Source: Chionis minor (lineage: Eukaryota > Chordata > Aves > Charadriiformes > Chionididae). Taken from it: a stretch of 64,000 bases of DNA. The stretch lies in contig VZSF01000891.1 in NCBI GenBank assembly GCA_013398295.1, positions 227,001 through 291,000 on the forward strand, read 5' to 3'. Below are positions 46,689 through 58,338 of the stretch, in pieces; positions within the stretch are counted from its first letter, which is position 1; each line of letters opens with the position of its first letter. The notes under the pieces are model-generated. The model worked only from the letters and a program-made list of their open reading frames with translations, made no database searches and was not told the origin of the DNA. Both the position numbers and the translations under genes were made by a program.

Positions 46689-49600
46689 GCATTACAAATT
46701 CCTCCAGCTCAGCTGTGAGCACACAGCACGTCACCATCTCACAAGGGCTAGGCTCGTGTGCAATAAGCCTTTTTCTTGGTATCCCAGGTTGCATCTCGTC
46801 TCATCTGCTCGCCTGCGCTGTGTGCTATAAGGTGGCAGCCCTGTTGCAAAAGTGGTAGGCAGCTCGCTTAAGATGTCACCTTTTGAGAAAACCATCATAC
46901 TCGTTCATCTTGCTCTGCCAGAGTCCTCATTAGACTGAGAAACGCGTTCAAAAACCACCTCCTCTTTCTTACAGTTGCCTCTGCTGGGTCTGTGGAGCCG
47001 TGCTGGTGCTGAGCTGTTGGAGGCTGGTTTGTTTGGGGTTATGGTGGTTTGCAGGGAGCTGAGGACGCACCTGGGGCTCCAGGGTGGTGATACCATGAGA
47101 ACATCAAGGGGCAATTAATGATCTGGAAGTATTAATAGTGAGAAGGGGATAAGAAGAAACTGATGCAAAGAGCTGTGGGCTATCTGACAGATGCACAGGC
47201 TGAAGACTGCAGTTACATGATCCTTGTGAGGTTTTCCTCTTAAAAATTCCTTGAACGATATTGATCCACTGGAGTGATTTGATGCCAGTACAGTGCTCTC
47301 CATCCTGTTAACGCAGTGATTCTTATGTCGTGCTGAATAACCTAAAACGTGCACTAAAAGCTTTTTAGAATGAATTTCTGTCTGAATTACTCTCTTAAAG
47401 TAATTTAAGAGTACATATTTCTATAACTTTGTGCATAAACCTACAACACTGTAAATGTTTTTAATGTGGAAAAAGGTTTTAGTACAGAAACTGCAGTACT
47501 GTTAGATTAAATGGTTTTTTGTAATCATAGTATTAAAAAATCTTGGTTCTCCATTCTAGGAAGACACATATCATGATTATGGGGAAATCAAACAAAAATA
47601 TATTTTTCATAGCGTATTTCTAATTAACCTATGTGTGCCTGTGACAGAAACATGGATTTCCATTAAAAAACAAGCTTCAGAAGTAGTAAAACTGTTATTT
47701 GAAAATGATTGATATGAGAGAATCACTTCATTTGTTCTGTATAAGTATTCATTTTCATTTGAAGAGGGTTTTTTTTAGATCAAAATATCTTAAATATCTT
47801 TTTGTGTCAAGATTTCAACACAGGGCTATTTATATTATAAATACAATGCAGCTGAATTGATAAATTTCACTGTTAATGCATATTGCATACACAATGTGTA
47901 GAAACTAAAGATGAAAAAGTCTGAACAGATATTTTACCCAGCCAGTTGAAATTTCGTTTCTGTAGTATATCCTACATGCTCTTCTCCTGTAATCTTGCCA
48001 GATTTTAGAAGGTGAGTATAGTCATCTGGGATGTCCCTTAGCATAAATGTCCTGTGCAAAGCATTTACATGATGCTCAAGACAAAATGGAATGGTACTCT
48101 GCTTACAAACAGTGCCAAGAATAATGTGAGGAGGCAGTGTGTAGCTGGAGCACTGACTTTAGATGATATGTGAAACTAAACTCTTTAACATGTGTGATAA
48201 GTATAGATTTGAGGCTGCTTCACGTACAGAAGGGGTGTTACACCTCCTCACAGACCTGGTTTGTTACTCAGCTTGGGAAATTACATTCTTATCAAAATTC
48301 CCCATGAAATTCAGTTGGGATAAAATATTAATCTCTTCTTGTCCTAAACAGTTTGTGTTACTAAAAAGCTGATGTGTTTCAGCTCCTAAGGACTTGCATT
48401 GCATTGGGTTATTAGATTATTTTGTGTGCTAGTCAATGTTTTCAGATGAAAAGCATTTGTTTGTGTCTTCAGCTTTGCCTCATCCAGTCTGAAATTACGA
48501 ACTTTACGGTCTTTTCAAACTGGAGACTTCACACTGAGTTACACGGGAATGGGTGCATGTTTTAAACAGAGATGGATGATATGTTGGCCATAATTAAGGA
48601 GGTAGGAGGAGGTCACGCTCATTTGTGGAATATAGTATGCCACCTCTGGCATTAAGAAAGAGTATGTATGCCTTGCCTTTTTAGCCTGAATTTCTTTCAC
48701 AAAGTAAATTGGAGCTAGCAGATTAGGCTGTTGTCCTCTAGTGACTTTAATATGTCTCCTGAGCAGAGTAGTTTTGCCCTATGTACCATAATGAACATAG
48801 TGTAATTAACCATTGGAACATCTTGCCCCAGTAGGTTCTCTGTCACTTGAAGTCTTGATTTAAACACTGTAATTTTCTTGAGACACACGTTCTAATGCAT
48901 CTAAGATCTAGAGAGCTCAACAGAGGTGTTACAGTATATGTCCTTTTTCATCCAAGACCTCAGAGTAAATAGTCAAAATGCTCTTTTTTAGCTTTAAAAG
49001 CCCACATGTATGGCTATATCAAGATGTCATCCCATGAGCTGATCTGTTGCACTCAGATATCATGTCACTGATGTGCTTTTTCTTAAAGGATGTTGCAAAA
49101 CAAGGTACTGGATTCCTTGCAAATTAATGCTCAGAGGCTCCAATAAGGCTGTGTTTAATCAATTGTCTTCCAGGACTCCTGTTTCCAGTGGGCTCCTTGC
49201 TTCCTTCTTTAAAGTCATCTCTGCCTCTTCTTTCACAAAGACGAGCTTTTCCGCAGATAAAAAAATGCTTCTGTATAGCATAGCTTAGACTTGGTAAAAG
49301 ACGTTCCATTATTTATTAGTCTTTACTTGCCATCTTGGCGAGATCTGCATTTTTATGACCTAGCAAGCTATTTCCTGATCCTGAGGAATATTGCCATTCT
49401 AGAGGCACAGCATGTAGGATCAGTCTGATACATGGTCAGATTTGTCCTCTTTCAAAATCTTCTGCTCTTACATGTGCAGGGTACCCCGGGGTGGCATCCT
49501 CTGTGTAGCGGCATCATCAGGTCCCAGCGATGGCCTCTGCTAAAGATGCGGCTGTGGGCAGGGTTACTGGCACTCGATGTGGTCTTTTTCCAGAGCTGTA

Positions 49601-50109
49601 GAGAAGTAGCTGTAGGTAAAGCTTGCAGTTCTCACCAGAAGAAATTTATCACTGAAACTGGCCGTTTATTTGTATCACTAATTAATGTACAAAATTCGCT
49701 CCATAGCACATAGTTAGAATCTAGTACTCTGCAAAATAACTGATGACAGGAGCATACCTGAATGGATTTATTTAGGTTAAGTTGTGCCATGGGAGTGGTT
49801 GGAAATTATGGGTTATTTAAAAGCAAAGAAAATGATATTATAGGGAAGGAAGATTTGCAATAAATTAAGCAGTTGCATAGATAAAGTAGAGGCTTGTAAT
49901 TTGTGGGGGGGGGAGCCTGTGTAAAATAGGGTTGTGGATTTTTGTTGTGGGTTTTTTAGCATCCATTTTAGGGCACATACACAAAATTTAAGATTGCTGG
50001 TCTTCTCCCTTTGTGATGCAAGTGAAGAATACTGTGGTCTGCCCTATTATTGTGCTTGAATTGGAAGCGATGCCACCGTGGAAGCACTGTGGTTCTTTTT
50101 TGCATTCAG
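46689..50109. other. No gene seen
   Basis: AT-rich, repeat-poor DNA. The 47350-47960 part is strikingly AT-rich but balanced and without tandem repeats, so it could be a conserved non-coding block. A donor-like AAG/GTGAGT is at 48012 and a G9 run is near 49903. Confidence 0.4.
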
Positions 50110-50410
50110 TGCCTGCGCAGTTCTGAAGCAGCCTGCAGGCGCTCTATTGTAGTGAGCCTGCACAACACTTGGGGCCCAGTTTTGAATGGCTTGTGCATTA
50201 AAGAAACATATTCCGTATTTTTCTAAATGTTTAGTGTTGTTCCATGAGGCTATTTGTAAATTTTACTTGTTTAGTTTAGTACTACTTTCTAAGGAAAACA
50301 CTGTCAACCTGGTAGTTGATACCTGTTTTGCGCTTGCGTCCACTCAGATCACAAAGCATATGTGTGCCTCTGTGTAGTTCACAAAATAAATTATATAATA
50401 CGTTGTCATG
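50110..50410 (+). other. Candidate terminal exon with short open frame and AATAAA
   Basis: TGGTTCTTTTTTGCATTCAG is a good acceptor ending at 50109. From the exon edge one frame is open for 38 codons (starting CLRSSEAACRRS) to a TAA at about 50224-50226. A 160-base untranslated stretch follows, then AATAAA at 50385-50390 and GU-rich TGTCATGTCCGTCTGTTG. That is the usual arrangement of a coding last exon or an lncRNA last exon. The protein is not recognised. Confidence 0.28.
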
Positions 50411-53400
50411 TCCGTCTGTTGTTTTCTCGAATTTGACTACAGCTTATAACTTCAAAGGTGAGGCTAGGCTTCTCTTTTGTGCTCAGAGAGGGTGACTAAA
50501 CCATTGTGGCTGCCATTGCGGTGGAAGGCTTGTGAGGCTCGTCCTTTGTTTTAATCCATAAAGGATATCCCAGCGGGGGAGCTGAGGTCTTGTGGGCAGT
50601 TGGTGGAGGGGCAGAGTAAAAATTCTGGAAAAATCTGCAGATCTCCTTTCAGGATTTCCACTTTTGTTCCCTTTGGCTAAAATAAGTCTTTGAAAATGGT
50701 GCTGTGGAAGTGGGTAAATGAAAGAGAACTACATGGGGCTAAGGAATGGTGATGTTCTTTTGGGAGTTCAAGGCATTTATACAGTTTGAGAAAGAGAGTG
50801 GGGAGCTCAGTATTTGATAAAATCTACTGGAGCCCTCTAATTTGTTGGAAATAAAAAAGGAAAAATGGAAAAAAATTTAGGTTATTCCCTTGTTTAATTT
50901 GCTAGACTGGCACTAATTCTGCAGTTCACTTACTGTACTAGTTAATTTCAATATCCACTCTGCATTCTTGATTTCAACAGGGGAGAAGGTGGATGCTGAG
51001 GGCAAAAGGGTACTGGATTGGAGGGGGTGCGAGTGGAGCTTCGCAGCAAATTGTGCATACCCTTTTCACAGCTGTACCTGAATACAACTCATGTATTTTT
51101 TTTTTCATGAGGTTTTTAATTGTAGAATTGTTTTGCCACTTTAGCGAAGCTTTACAGAAATAATTTTTCTGACAAACGTTATAAAACTAGATGGAGATCC
51201 TCAAACAGAAACGCTGAACTTGCAGGCACGAATACAAATAATATAGAAAGTCTTTTCTGACAGGTTCTAATTTCAAAGTTACTGCATGCTGCAAGGTTAC
51301 TTAAATTTACAGCAGGGCAGAAAGCAGGTGCTCTAGAGATACTGTCAGCCTGTAGCCCCCATTTTTCATTCATGCACTGTTCCCTTTGCAAGATGAAATA
51401 TGTTTTTGCTTAAAAATCTTTCCCTTACTCTATAATCAGCTTTTTAAGGAGGAATCACAAACCAGCTCCCATTTCTGGTGTTGACTTATTTTTAAAGGCA
51501 TTGATTAAACTTCCCAAAACAGCTACACGAGTCACACTTGCTGTTAAATATCAATGGAAGCTGGTGCTTCTGAAAGGCTGTCAGGATGAGGCCCTTAAAA
51601 ACGCACCATATGTGTCTCTGTGCAGGCAAACAACGTGCAGAGGAGTGTTTCAATATTTTGAATAATCTTTTGAGTAAAAACTAGTTCAGTTAAGTACCTT
51701 AGCTGTCTTCCGTGGGAACATTTGTTTTACACAATAGAATTCCCTCTTACAGTTGTCTCTTTTCAGAGAGGTTCATTTAATATTTGTCCACGGTACCACC
51801 AACTGCAGTGCTCGTTGAATGGTCAGGAAGGAAAAGTGCCCGTTCTACGCACATTAGACTCTCAGGATGGACAGCTAGACAGATAATATAAATGAGAATG
51901 TATAACAAATGCAGAAGAAGAAAGGGGTTGCTGGTGTGAGGGGGAGGAGAGACACTTCAGCATGCTGAAGTCATATTTTAATCACTCCGAGGAGTAACAA
52001 CAGGTTGCATTATGGCAAGTCTTTTATTTAATGCTGGCGGGTTGGGTTTTTTTGTTATGTGACTGCCATAAAATGTATTTATATGTTTGTGCATAAGAAA
52101 CTGCACACTTTCCATATAATATGTTGGTTGTCCTTTCATATTGAAAGAAGAGGGGTTTATTTCAAAACTCTAAATCTTACGCCAGTCTAAAACCTGCCCA
52201 AATGGCATTTATACCAGTGACTTGCCTGACAAGGGTTCTTTGTGAAGGTGCAAATGTGCAGCAGTCTCCCTGCTGTACAGTTAAACTTTCTATGCATAAA
52301 TCATTTTAGTAGATTGGGCCAGCAGAGGATTGCTTACAGTGCATTGTGTGTGATTTAATATTATGCTATATCCGATGCTAGAACTTAATTCCAAATCCCC
52401 CAAATGGCGTAACATGTATCAAAGTTTGAGTCCAGACAGTGTTTTAGCACCTAGAAGGCTGGCAGTAACAATGCTAAAGCACTTAGGTCTCCTTAAGCAA
52501 TTAAAAATCTTTTCTTTCCCATAAAACACTTCAAATTGGGTGAACTGCTGACCCGGGACCGGACCTGCACTGCTGTTAGATTCCAGCCCCCCTTCCCGGG
52601 GAAGGGGATGGGCTGATGAGGGTTGTTTCCCCTTTTGTTCAGTCTGTTTCCTGTAAAAGCGGCTGTAGACTTGTAGTAAACCAGCTTATAAAGGATGTCC
52701 CTACACATGCAGAGAACAGGAGCGACAAGAACGTTTCCATGAAGGTTTTGTTAAATTAAAATTTAGCAAAATGTTGCACTTGAAATTGAGTCATTCAGAT
52801 TTCATTTTTTAAAAATCAACAGATTCATTCAAAAGTGAGTTGGCAATTTAAAATATTTATATCCTTAAGGAATCAGGCTGGAACTACATAACTTCTGTAA
52901 GATTAAACCAATTTTGTGTTCTTAACTGAAACCAGTAGTGAAATTCATGAAAGATTTCACTTTTTCTGTGTTCTCAGCATGTGAGGTGATTTTTCTGTGA
53001 GGTACAAGAAAAGATGAATTTTAGTTGTCTGGGCCATCAGCCTTTATGAATCATTAATTACAAGAAACGGACTCCGTGCTGTCAGTTTGTCATCTGAGTC
53101 TGCACGTGCATTAGATTAAAATGTTAAAAGTGCAACATTTTGGGCTGTGGCTGATGTAAATTTTTGTAGTTGCTCACGTTTTAAAATTTGCTGTGGGATT
53201 TCCAGTAGTCATAAATGGTTTTGAAGAGACTTATAAACAAATTCCAAATCCTTTCAAGTAGTGATACTAAGGTAAATTGACTGTCAACTTTAATAAGACG
53301 GACTAACTCCCATTGTCTTAATACGGGTCTTGCTCCTGGGCTGGCTGAATGCCAGGGCATTTGATTTCGCCGCTCTTTTTCCCGATAAGCGCTGAGCTGC

Positions 53401-56193
53401 CCCTGGAAGAAGTGGGTGCTTGGGCAAGATACGGAGGTACCGAGCAGGACGTGTGGTCCTGCTGGTGGGGAGCCCAGAGGGGAGGCAGCAGCGCTTCGTG
53501 TGCCGCGCAGCGTCTCGGGGCAAGGTGCTCCGCAGCTGATGGGCTCTGCCCTTGCAAGAACTGGCATGTCGTTGCTAATGAGCATCTCCCCAGTAGAACA
53601 GCAGGGGTTAGATACCAACAGTCTGCTGCCATGTCGTGTTATTTCTTGGTTTGGTGGTGGGTTGGTTTGTTTTTTTTTTCATTTTCCTGTTTTTTTCTTA
53701 GGGTTCCTATGTCTTTAAACTAACTGAATTAGAAACCATATTAGAAACCACTTTAATGATCCGTTTGAAGTGCTTTTTTCTGATGCTGTTGTGGGACAGA
53801 GACTCTTAGAAAAGAGGTTAATTTCATCTGGGGGAAGTTCCCAGTGATCAGTTGGCCCAGCTGGTAAGCATCCTCTCCCCTCCAACATACAGCTTGTCAC
53901 CTTTTCTCTTGAAGGCAAGAAAAAAGTTAAGTGGCTCATACTGCAAAACCAGGACCTTAACTTGTATCTTCTGGCAGGTTGCAGAAGCACTGAGTTGCTT
54001 CCAGTGAATGTTTACACTGCCTAGTCTTCTGAGGGAGGTGTTGGAGGAGACCGCGTCAGTTGATGGTTTGGCAAGTGGGAGAGAGCTCCCATAGGAAGGC
54101 AAGGCTCTGTGCCCAGAACTTTTACTTTACTGTTCCTGATAGAAGTATTTAACCTTTATGAAAAAACTGTTGATCACATGATTGTTCATTTTTGTTAAGA
54201 CTGAGAATTTTTTTTCACATGTGCACCTTTTAGCCTCTGTTTTCTTGGTGAGATTTAGTGAGGAAATGCTGCAAAAGAACAAGTAAGTTTCTAAAACAAA
54301 GGCTAACATCTTCTATTTTATAATTTTTCTCCCATTCTTTTTTCACTGCTTTTCCTGTTTCCTTTGCTCAGTTTACATAAGATTTTTTTTTCTCTTAAGG
54401 TAAAAAGTTACAAGAATGGACTTCTGTTATTATTTGTCTAACTTTCATCATAATTTACTTGGTGCTCTAATACATTTTTCAGCAATTCATCTTTTGAAAA
54501 TAGTAGGCACAGGTAATTATTTCAAATCTTCTTTTTTAAATATATCAAAATAAAATGCTGTAAATCCTTCACTCTTTCAGCCAAGTGGAAAATGTCCTAC
54601 GTTTTATTTTGATTCTAATTAAGCTGTTTAATACTCTAAGGATGATATAGAGAAATGTGGAACTTCAGAAATAAGGTTAAGCTGCATATATTCTTAGGAA
54701 GAGTGCCTCTTTAAAAGGGCACTTCTAAGAATCAAGCACAATGATTCAGCAAAACCTCTATGTTCTGTGTCTATGTATGTATGTATGTGAAAAATCAGGC
54801 TTGATTCCTGGATTTTTGGTACTCAATATTTAAAAGATGTTTTCAGCACTGCTTTTCTATTGTTGATGTTTCCAGTGGTCTTACAGGCTTTATGAAATTG
54901 TTCTCTTTTGGAATATTAGATTTTTGTAGCATATGGCCCATGCTGTGTGAGGTACGTTGGAGGAGGAGGGAAGACATTCAACGTAGTGCAGCAGCTGTGT
55001 AGTCTGGGAGTTTTCATTGAGAAAATGCTTGTTCTAAACTCTGCACTGCACTCTTAAGGATGGCTTCACGAGTAGCAGGGTGTGTATTTTGGGATATCCA
55101 TTTCAAGCACAGCATTTGATTACCACACCCCCTTTTAGTCACTTTTTCCCCCTCTCCCTGCCAGCTCAGTGCTGTGTGTCTGCGACGTGCCAGCCGTGTG
55201 CCCTGTTGCATTGCAGGGAAACATCAGGTTAAAGTAGAGATGCATTTGATCCTGTGTGAGCTATTTTCTTGCATCGACATGACTTCTTTGTCTTTTTATA
55301 AACGGTTTGGTAGGCCTTCTAATGTCTAGTTCATCCTTCTATTATAAGTATTTATTACAAATGGAAAATGGTACGCATTACAGGAAACTGAAAAAACTTC
55401 TATGGAAAAGTAAAGCAAGCTTTGAACTGCAGCAATATATGTACAAAACACACACGTACACATAGAAATGTGGTATTTATACTGTCTCTACTGTTGTAAA
55501 TAAGAAACGAAGAATACCTTGCTCTGTAATTCCACTGGTCTGAACAGCCGGTTAACTCTGCAGAGCTTTTTAATTCCTAAACTGCAACTGAGAGCCTGTA
55601 ATACAGAGATATTCCCGAGGGACTGACGTGTTTCAGCTGAAAGGTGTCCTGCGAAAGAAGCAGCTGTTCGCCTCTAACGAAGCCCCCTGGCTGTGCCATT
55701 GTGCAGTTAATATATCCAGCCAAACTGGAGCTAGACGTGCATCGTTCGACACGGGCTGGGCAGAAATCCTTCCTCTGTGCCACACGAGGCCTTGTGGCGT
55801 CTGGGCAGCTGCCCCAGCACCGTGGGAATGCTCTGCTGTTCAGGAACGTCGGTGCTATTTCATTCAGAAAGGGCGACGTGGCCTATGAAGGAGTTAGGAG
55901 GAAGTTCTGGGCTGGCTGCAGTTCACAGGAGTTGTAACTGGGGGAGTACAGTCGTGAGGGAGGATAGTACAGGTGGATTTGCTGAGCCAAGCTATGGCCA
56001 TGAAACTGCAGCATCCTTAGCAGGGCCAGTGTGTGCTCGTTAGGGGATTCTTAGACACCTCTAAAAGATGCTCTTCGGTTTGTTTTTTAAAAATGTATTG
56101 CATGAGGTATTTAGGAGGTCCTAGCTCATTGCTGAGAGTCGGTCACAGTTCCTGTAATGTCACCTGGTGAGTGACAGGCTTGTCTCTTCACAG
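50411..56193. other. No gene seen; GC patch and microsatellite
   Basis: Mostly AT-rich. A GC-rich patch at 53330-53560 makes chance ORFs in several frames on both strands. An inverted repeat CCCCTTCCCGGGGAAGGGG lies near 52591-52609. A TATG microsatellite is listed separately. Confidence 0.4.
54772..54788 (+). repeat. (TATG)n microsatellite
   Basis: Four TATG units plus a partial one. Confidence 0.9.
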
Positions 56194-56274
56194 AGCCCTA
56201 GCAGCTATGGTGGGGTCCTCACCTTCGCTGGCGTCCACCTGGATGGGTCTGATTGCAGCCTGGAAATTAAATAA
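56194..56274 (+). other. Candidate last coding exon segment, open to a stop codon
   Basis: GACAGGCTTGTCTCTTCACAG is a strong acceptor ending at 56193. Directly from it, 26 codons are open (SPSSYGGVLTFAGVHLDGSD and six more) before TAA at 56272-56274. The same place also has a minus-strand acceptor and donor pair bounding 56223-56259 (37 nt; minus donor AAG/GTGAGG), so strand is ambiguous. No AATAAA is evident shortly downstream. The protein is not recognised. Confidence 0.22.
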
Positions 56275-56670
56275 CATTCCAGCATTCACCCTGTAACTGT
56301 GACACGGTGCTGACTTCTTCTGGCAATGAAGTTGAATTCGATCATACTTGTAAGGAGTTCTGAAATCTGCAGCCCTCCCTATGAAATAAGCTGTTAAACT
56401 GACAGGTTTTTTTAAGACTGAGGCTCTGATAAGTGATGTGAATTGCAGAGCCTGACTAGTTTCTCTCCAGTACAGTTGTTCTGTAAGGCCTTGTAAAATT
56501 ATAACACAGTTGATGTAGTGCTAAGGGAATGTAGCAGGTTTTTAATTACAGCTTCTTTCTTCTTTCTTTATAAAGTTCATAGTACAACAGTTAGAATTTT
56601 AAAACATGAACTTCAGAAGCTTTTGAGGTGGCCTGGAATTTCATCTCATGTTCCACGGCAGCTTTTCTCC

Positions 56671-56688
56671 TTTTTTTTTTTTTTTTTT
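56671..56688 (+). repeat. Poly-T tract (18 T)
   Basis: Uninterrupted T run followed by AAACTTTCAG, which also resembles a splice acceptor tract. Confidence 0.9.
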
Positions 56689-57705
56689 AAACTTTCAGTA
56701 GTTAAAATAAGGATTAATTTGCTTGGAGAAAGCCATGTATGGATAAGAATATGTGGGATTATTCAGGAATGCTTGTGAATGTGCAGGCTGTCCTTGCATA
56801 TTTGGAGTGGGATGTCTTTAATTCCTGGAAAACAGCCTGCAGCAGTGTTCTCACCTTTGGTATAAGCAGTCGGATGACTGCTTACACCTGGTCTTTGCAT
56901 TGGCTGCCCTGAAAGTGATAGGTTACTGTAAAGATGGCCTTTGGGCATTTAAGGTCCTTAACTGTCTAGGCACTGAGTATCATCTGTGTTTTCCATTTTA
57001 TTGGGTATTTATTCTCTGAAACCACCTATTTCTTTTGCTTTTTAGTTGACAGGTAATTGTGTGTTGGCACTGAGGATGAGTAAAAGTTCAGAGGCTTATT
57101 CTCAATGGTCTTAATCTTTAGACCTCTCTGAATTTATACAAGTGCTTCTTCATAATTCTGTCTGTTTTCTGAACTATTTCCGTATTTTTCTTTCAAATAT
57201 GAGAGATGTAGCTCTAATACAGTGTCTCTGGGTAAGCTTACTTGGTTGGTATTGGGGCCACCGTCACAAACCAGGAAAGGCTGTGAAAGCTGTGTATCTG
57301 GGAAGGCCAGATCTAGGGCTCTGGCTCCTTGCAAACTCTTGGTTTTGTTTTGGTGGGGTTTTTTAAATACATCCTTTCCTATTTTCTATCATGAGGGCTA
57401 ATAGCATTCTGTAAAATATGTAACGGTGAGTAGATTCCACCTTGAAATGATGCACTACGGTGGTCTGATATGCCTCTTCATATTACAGCGTTGCTGCCTC
57501 ACCATTCCTGCCTCTGGCCAGCTTTTCCACATGGCAGTGAGAGCTCTGGGCATTGATTAGAGAGGAGCAGAGTCCAGATGTGGATGGGAGAGATTTTTTT
57601 TGTGCACAGGGGTTTTTGGGACTCTTTCTTCGCAATGTTGCTTCCCTCTGTGCTTCCAGTTGGAGGCCAGAAGAACCCTGAAATTTGGCAAGGTATAAAT
57701 GGTGC

Positions 57706-57725
57706 TTTTTTTTTTTTTTTTTTTT
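57706..57725 (+). repeat. Poly-T tract (20 T)
   Basis: Uninterrupted T run. It may be the tail of a minus-strand retroposon, but no body is recognised. Confidence 0.9.
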
Positions 57726-58330
57726 AAATTTCATTAGTATATGTGCTTCTGAATGTTTTAGAGACCAGAGTTTTAATATTGGCTTTGACTGTGGTTTAAT
57801 GATAACAGTTTTAAGATCTGGTTTCATAAATCTCAGAATTTCACAGTTGCTGGACCTGTCAGGAGAAAGCTGTGAAGACTGAGTGCTTTTCCAGAAACTG
57901 TTCGCTGAGGAGCGCATTTTGTTGTAGTGGAAGATGATGGAGAAATTAGTTCTGTTGAAAGTTTTTCCTCTCCCAATTTGACCCTTGTGATTTTGTGACT
58001 TTTAAAATTTATTTTTACATTGTCATATAGTGCTGGAACTTACCATACTATTCTTGGTTTAGCTTGGTTTCAAGCACTTGAATAAAGGTTTCATTTAAAA
58101 AATGAAGAATGAAATCTAACCTGGTTTTGATTGTAGTAGACAAAGTCAAAGACCGTTGTATGCCAAGGGTGTATACTGTCCAAGACACACATTATTGTTC
58201 TCGTTAGAAAACACGTGTGCGTCTTTGTTTCATTATTTGTTCCTGGTAAGTGGACATTTTATAAACTCCCACCTGAGGGCATGGCACCTCCAAAAAGGAC
58301 TGTGTCAAGGTTAGTCATAATGAGTAAAAT

Positions 58331-58338
58331 ATGCAAAT
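58331..58338 (+). promoter_or_regulatory. POU octamer in AT-rich enhancer-like block
   Basis: ATGCAAAT followed by TCAAATTAAAAATATTTTC, with homeodomain-type TAAT/ATTA cores nearby (CATTTAAATGG, GGAATTAAC). Vertebrate developmental enhancers often look like this. Inference only. Confidence 0.2.

Noticed and set aside
53318..53723. Overlapping open frames of 100-145 codons on both strands
   Set aside because: Caused by a short GC-rich patch; no splice sites or protein similarity recognised.
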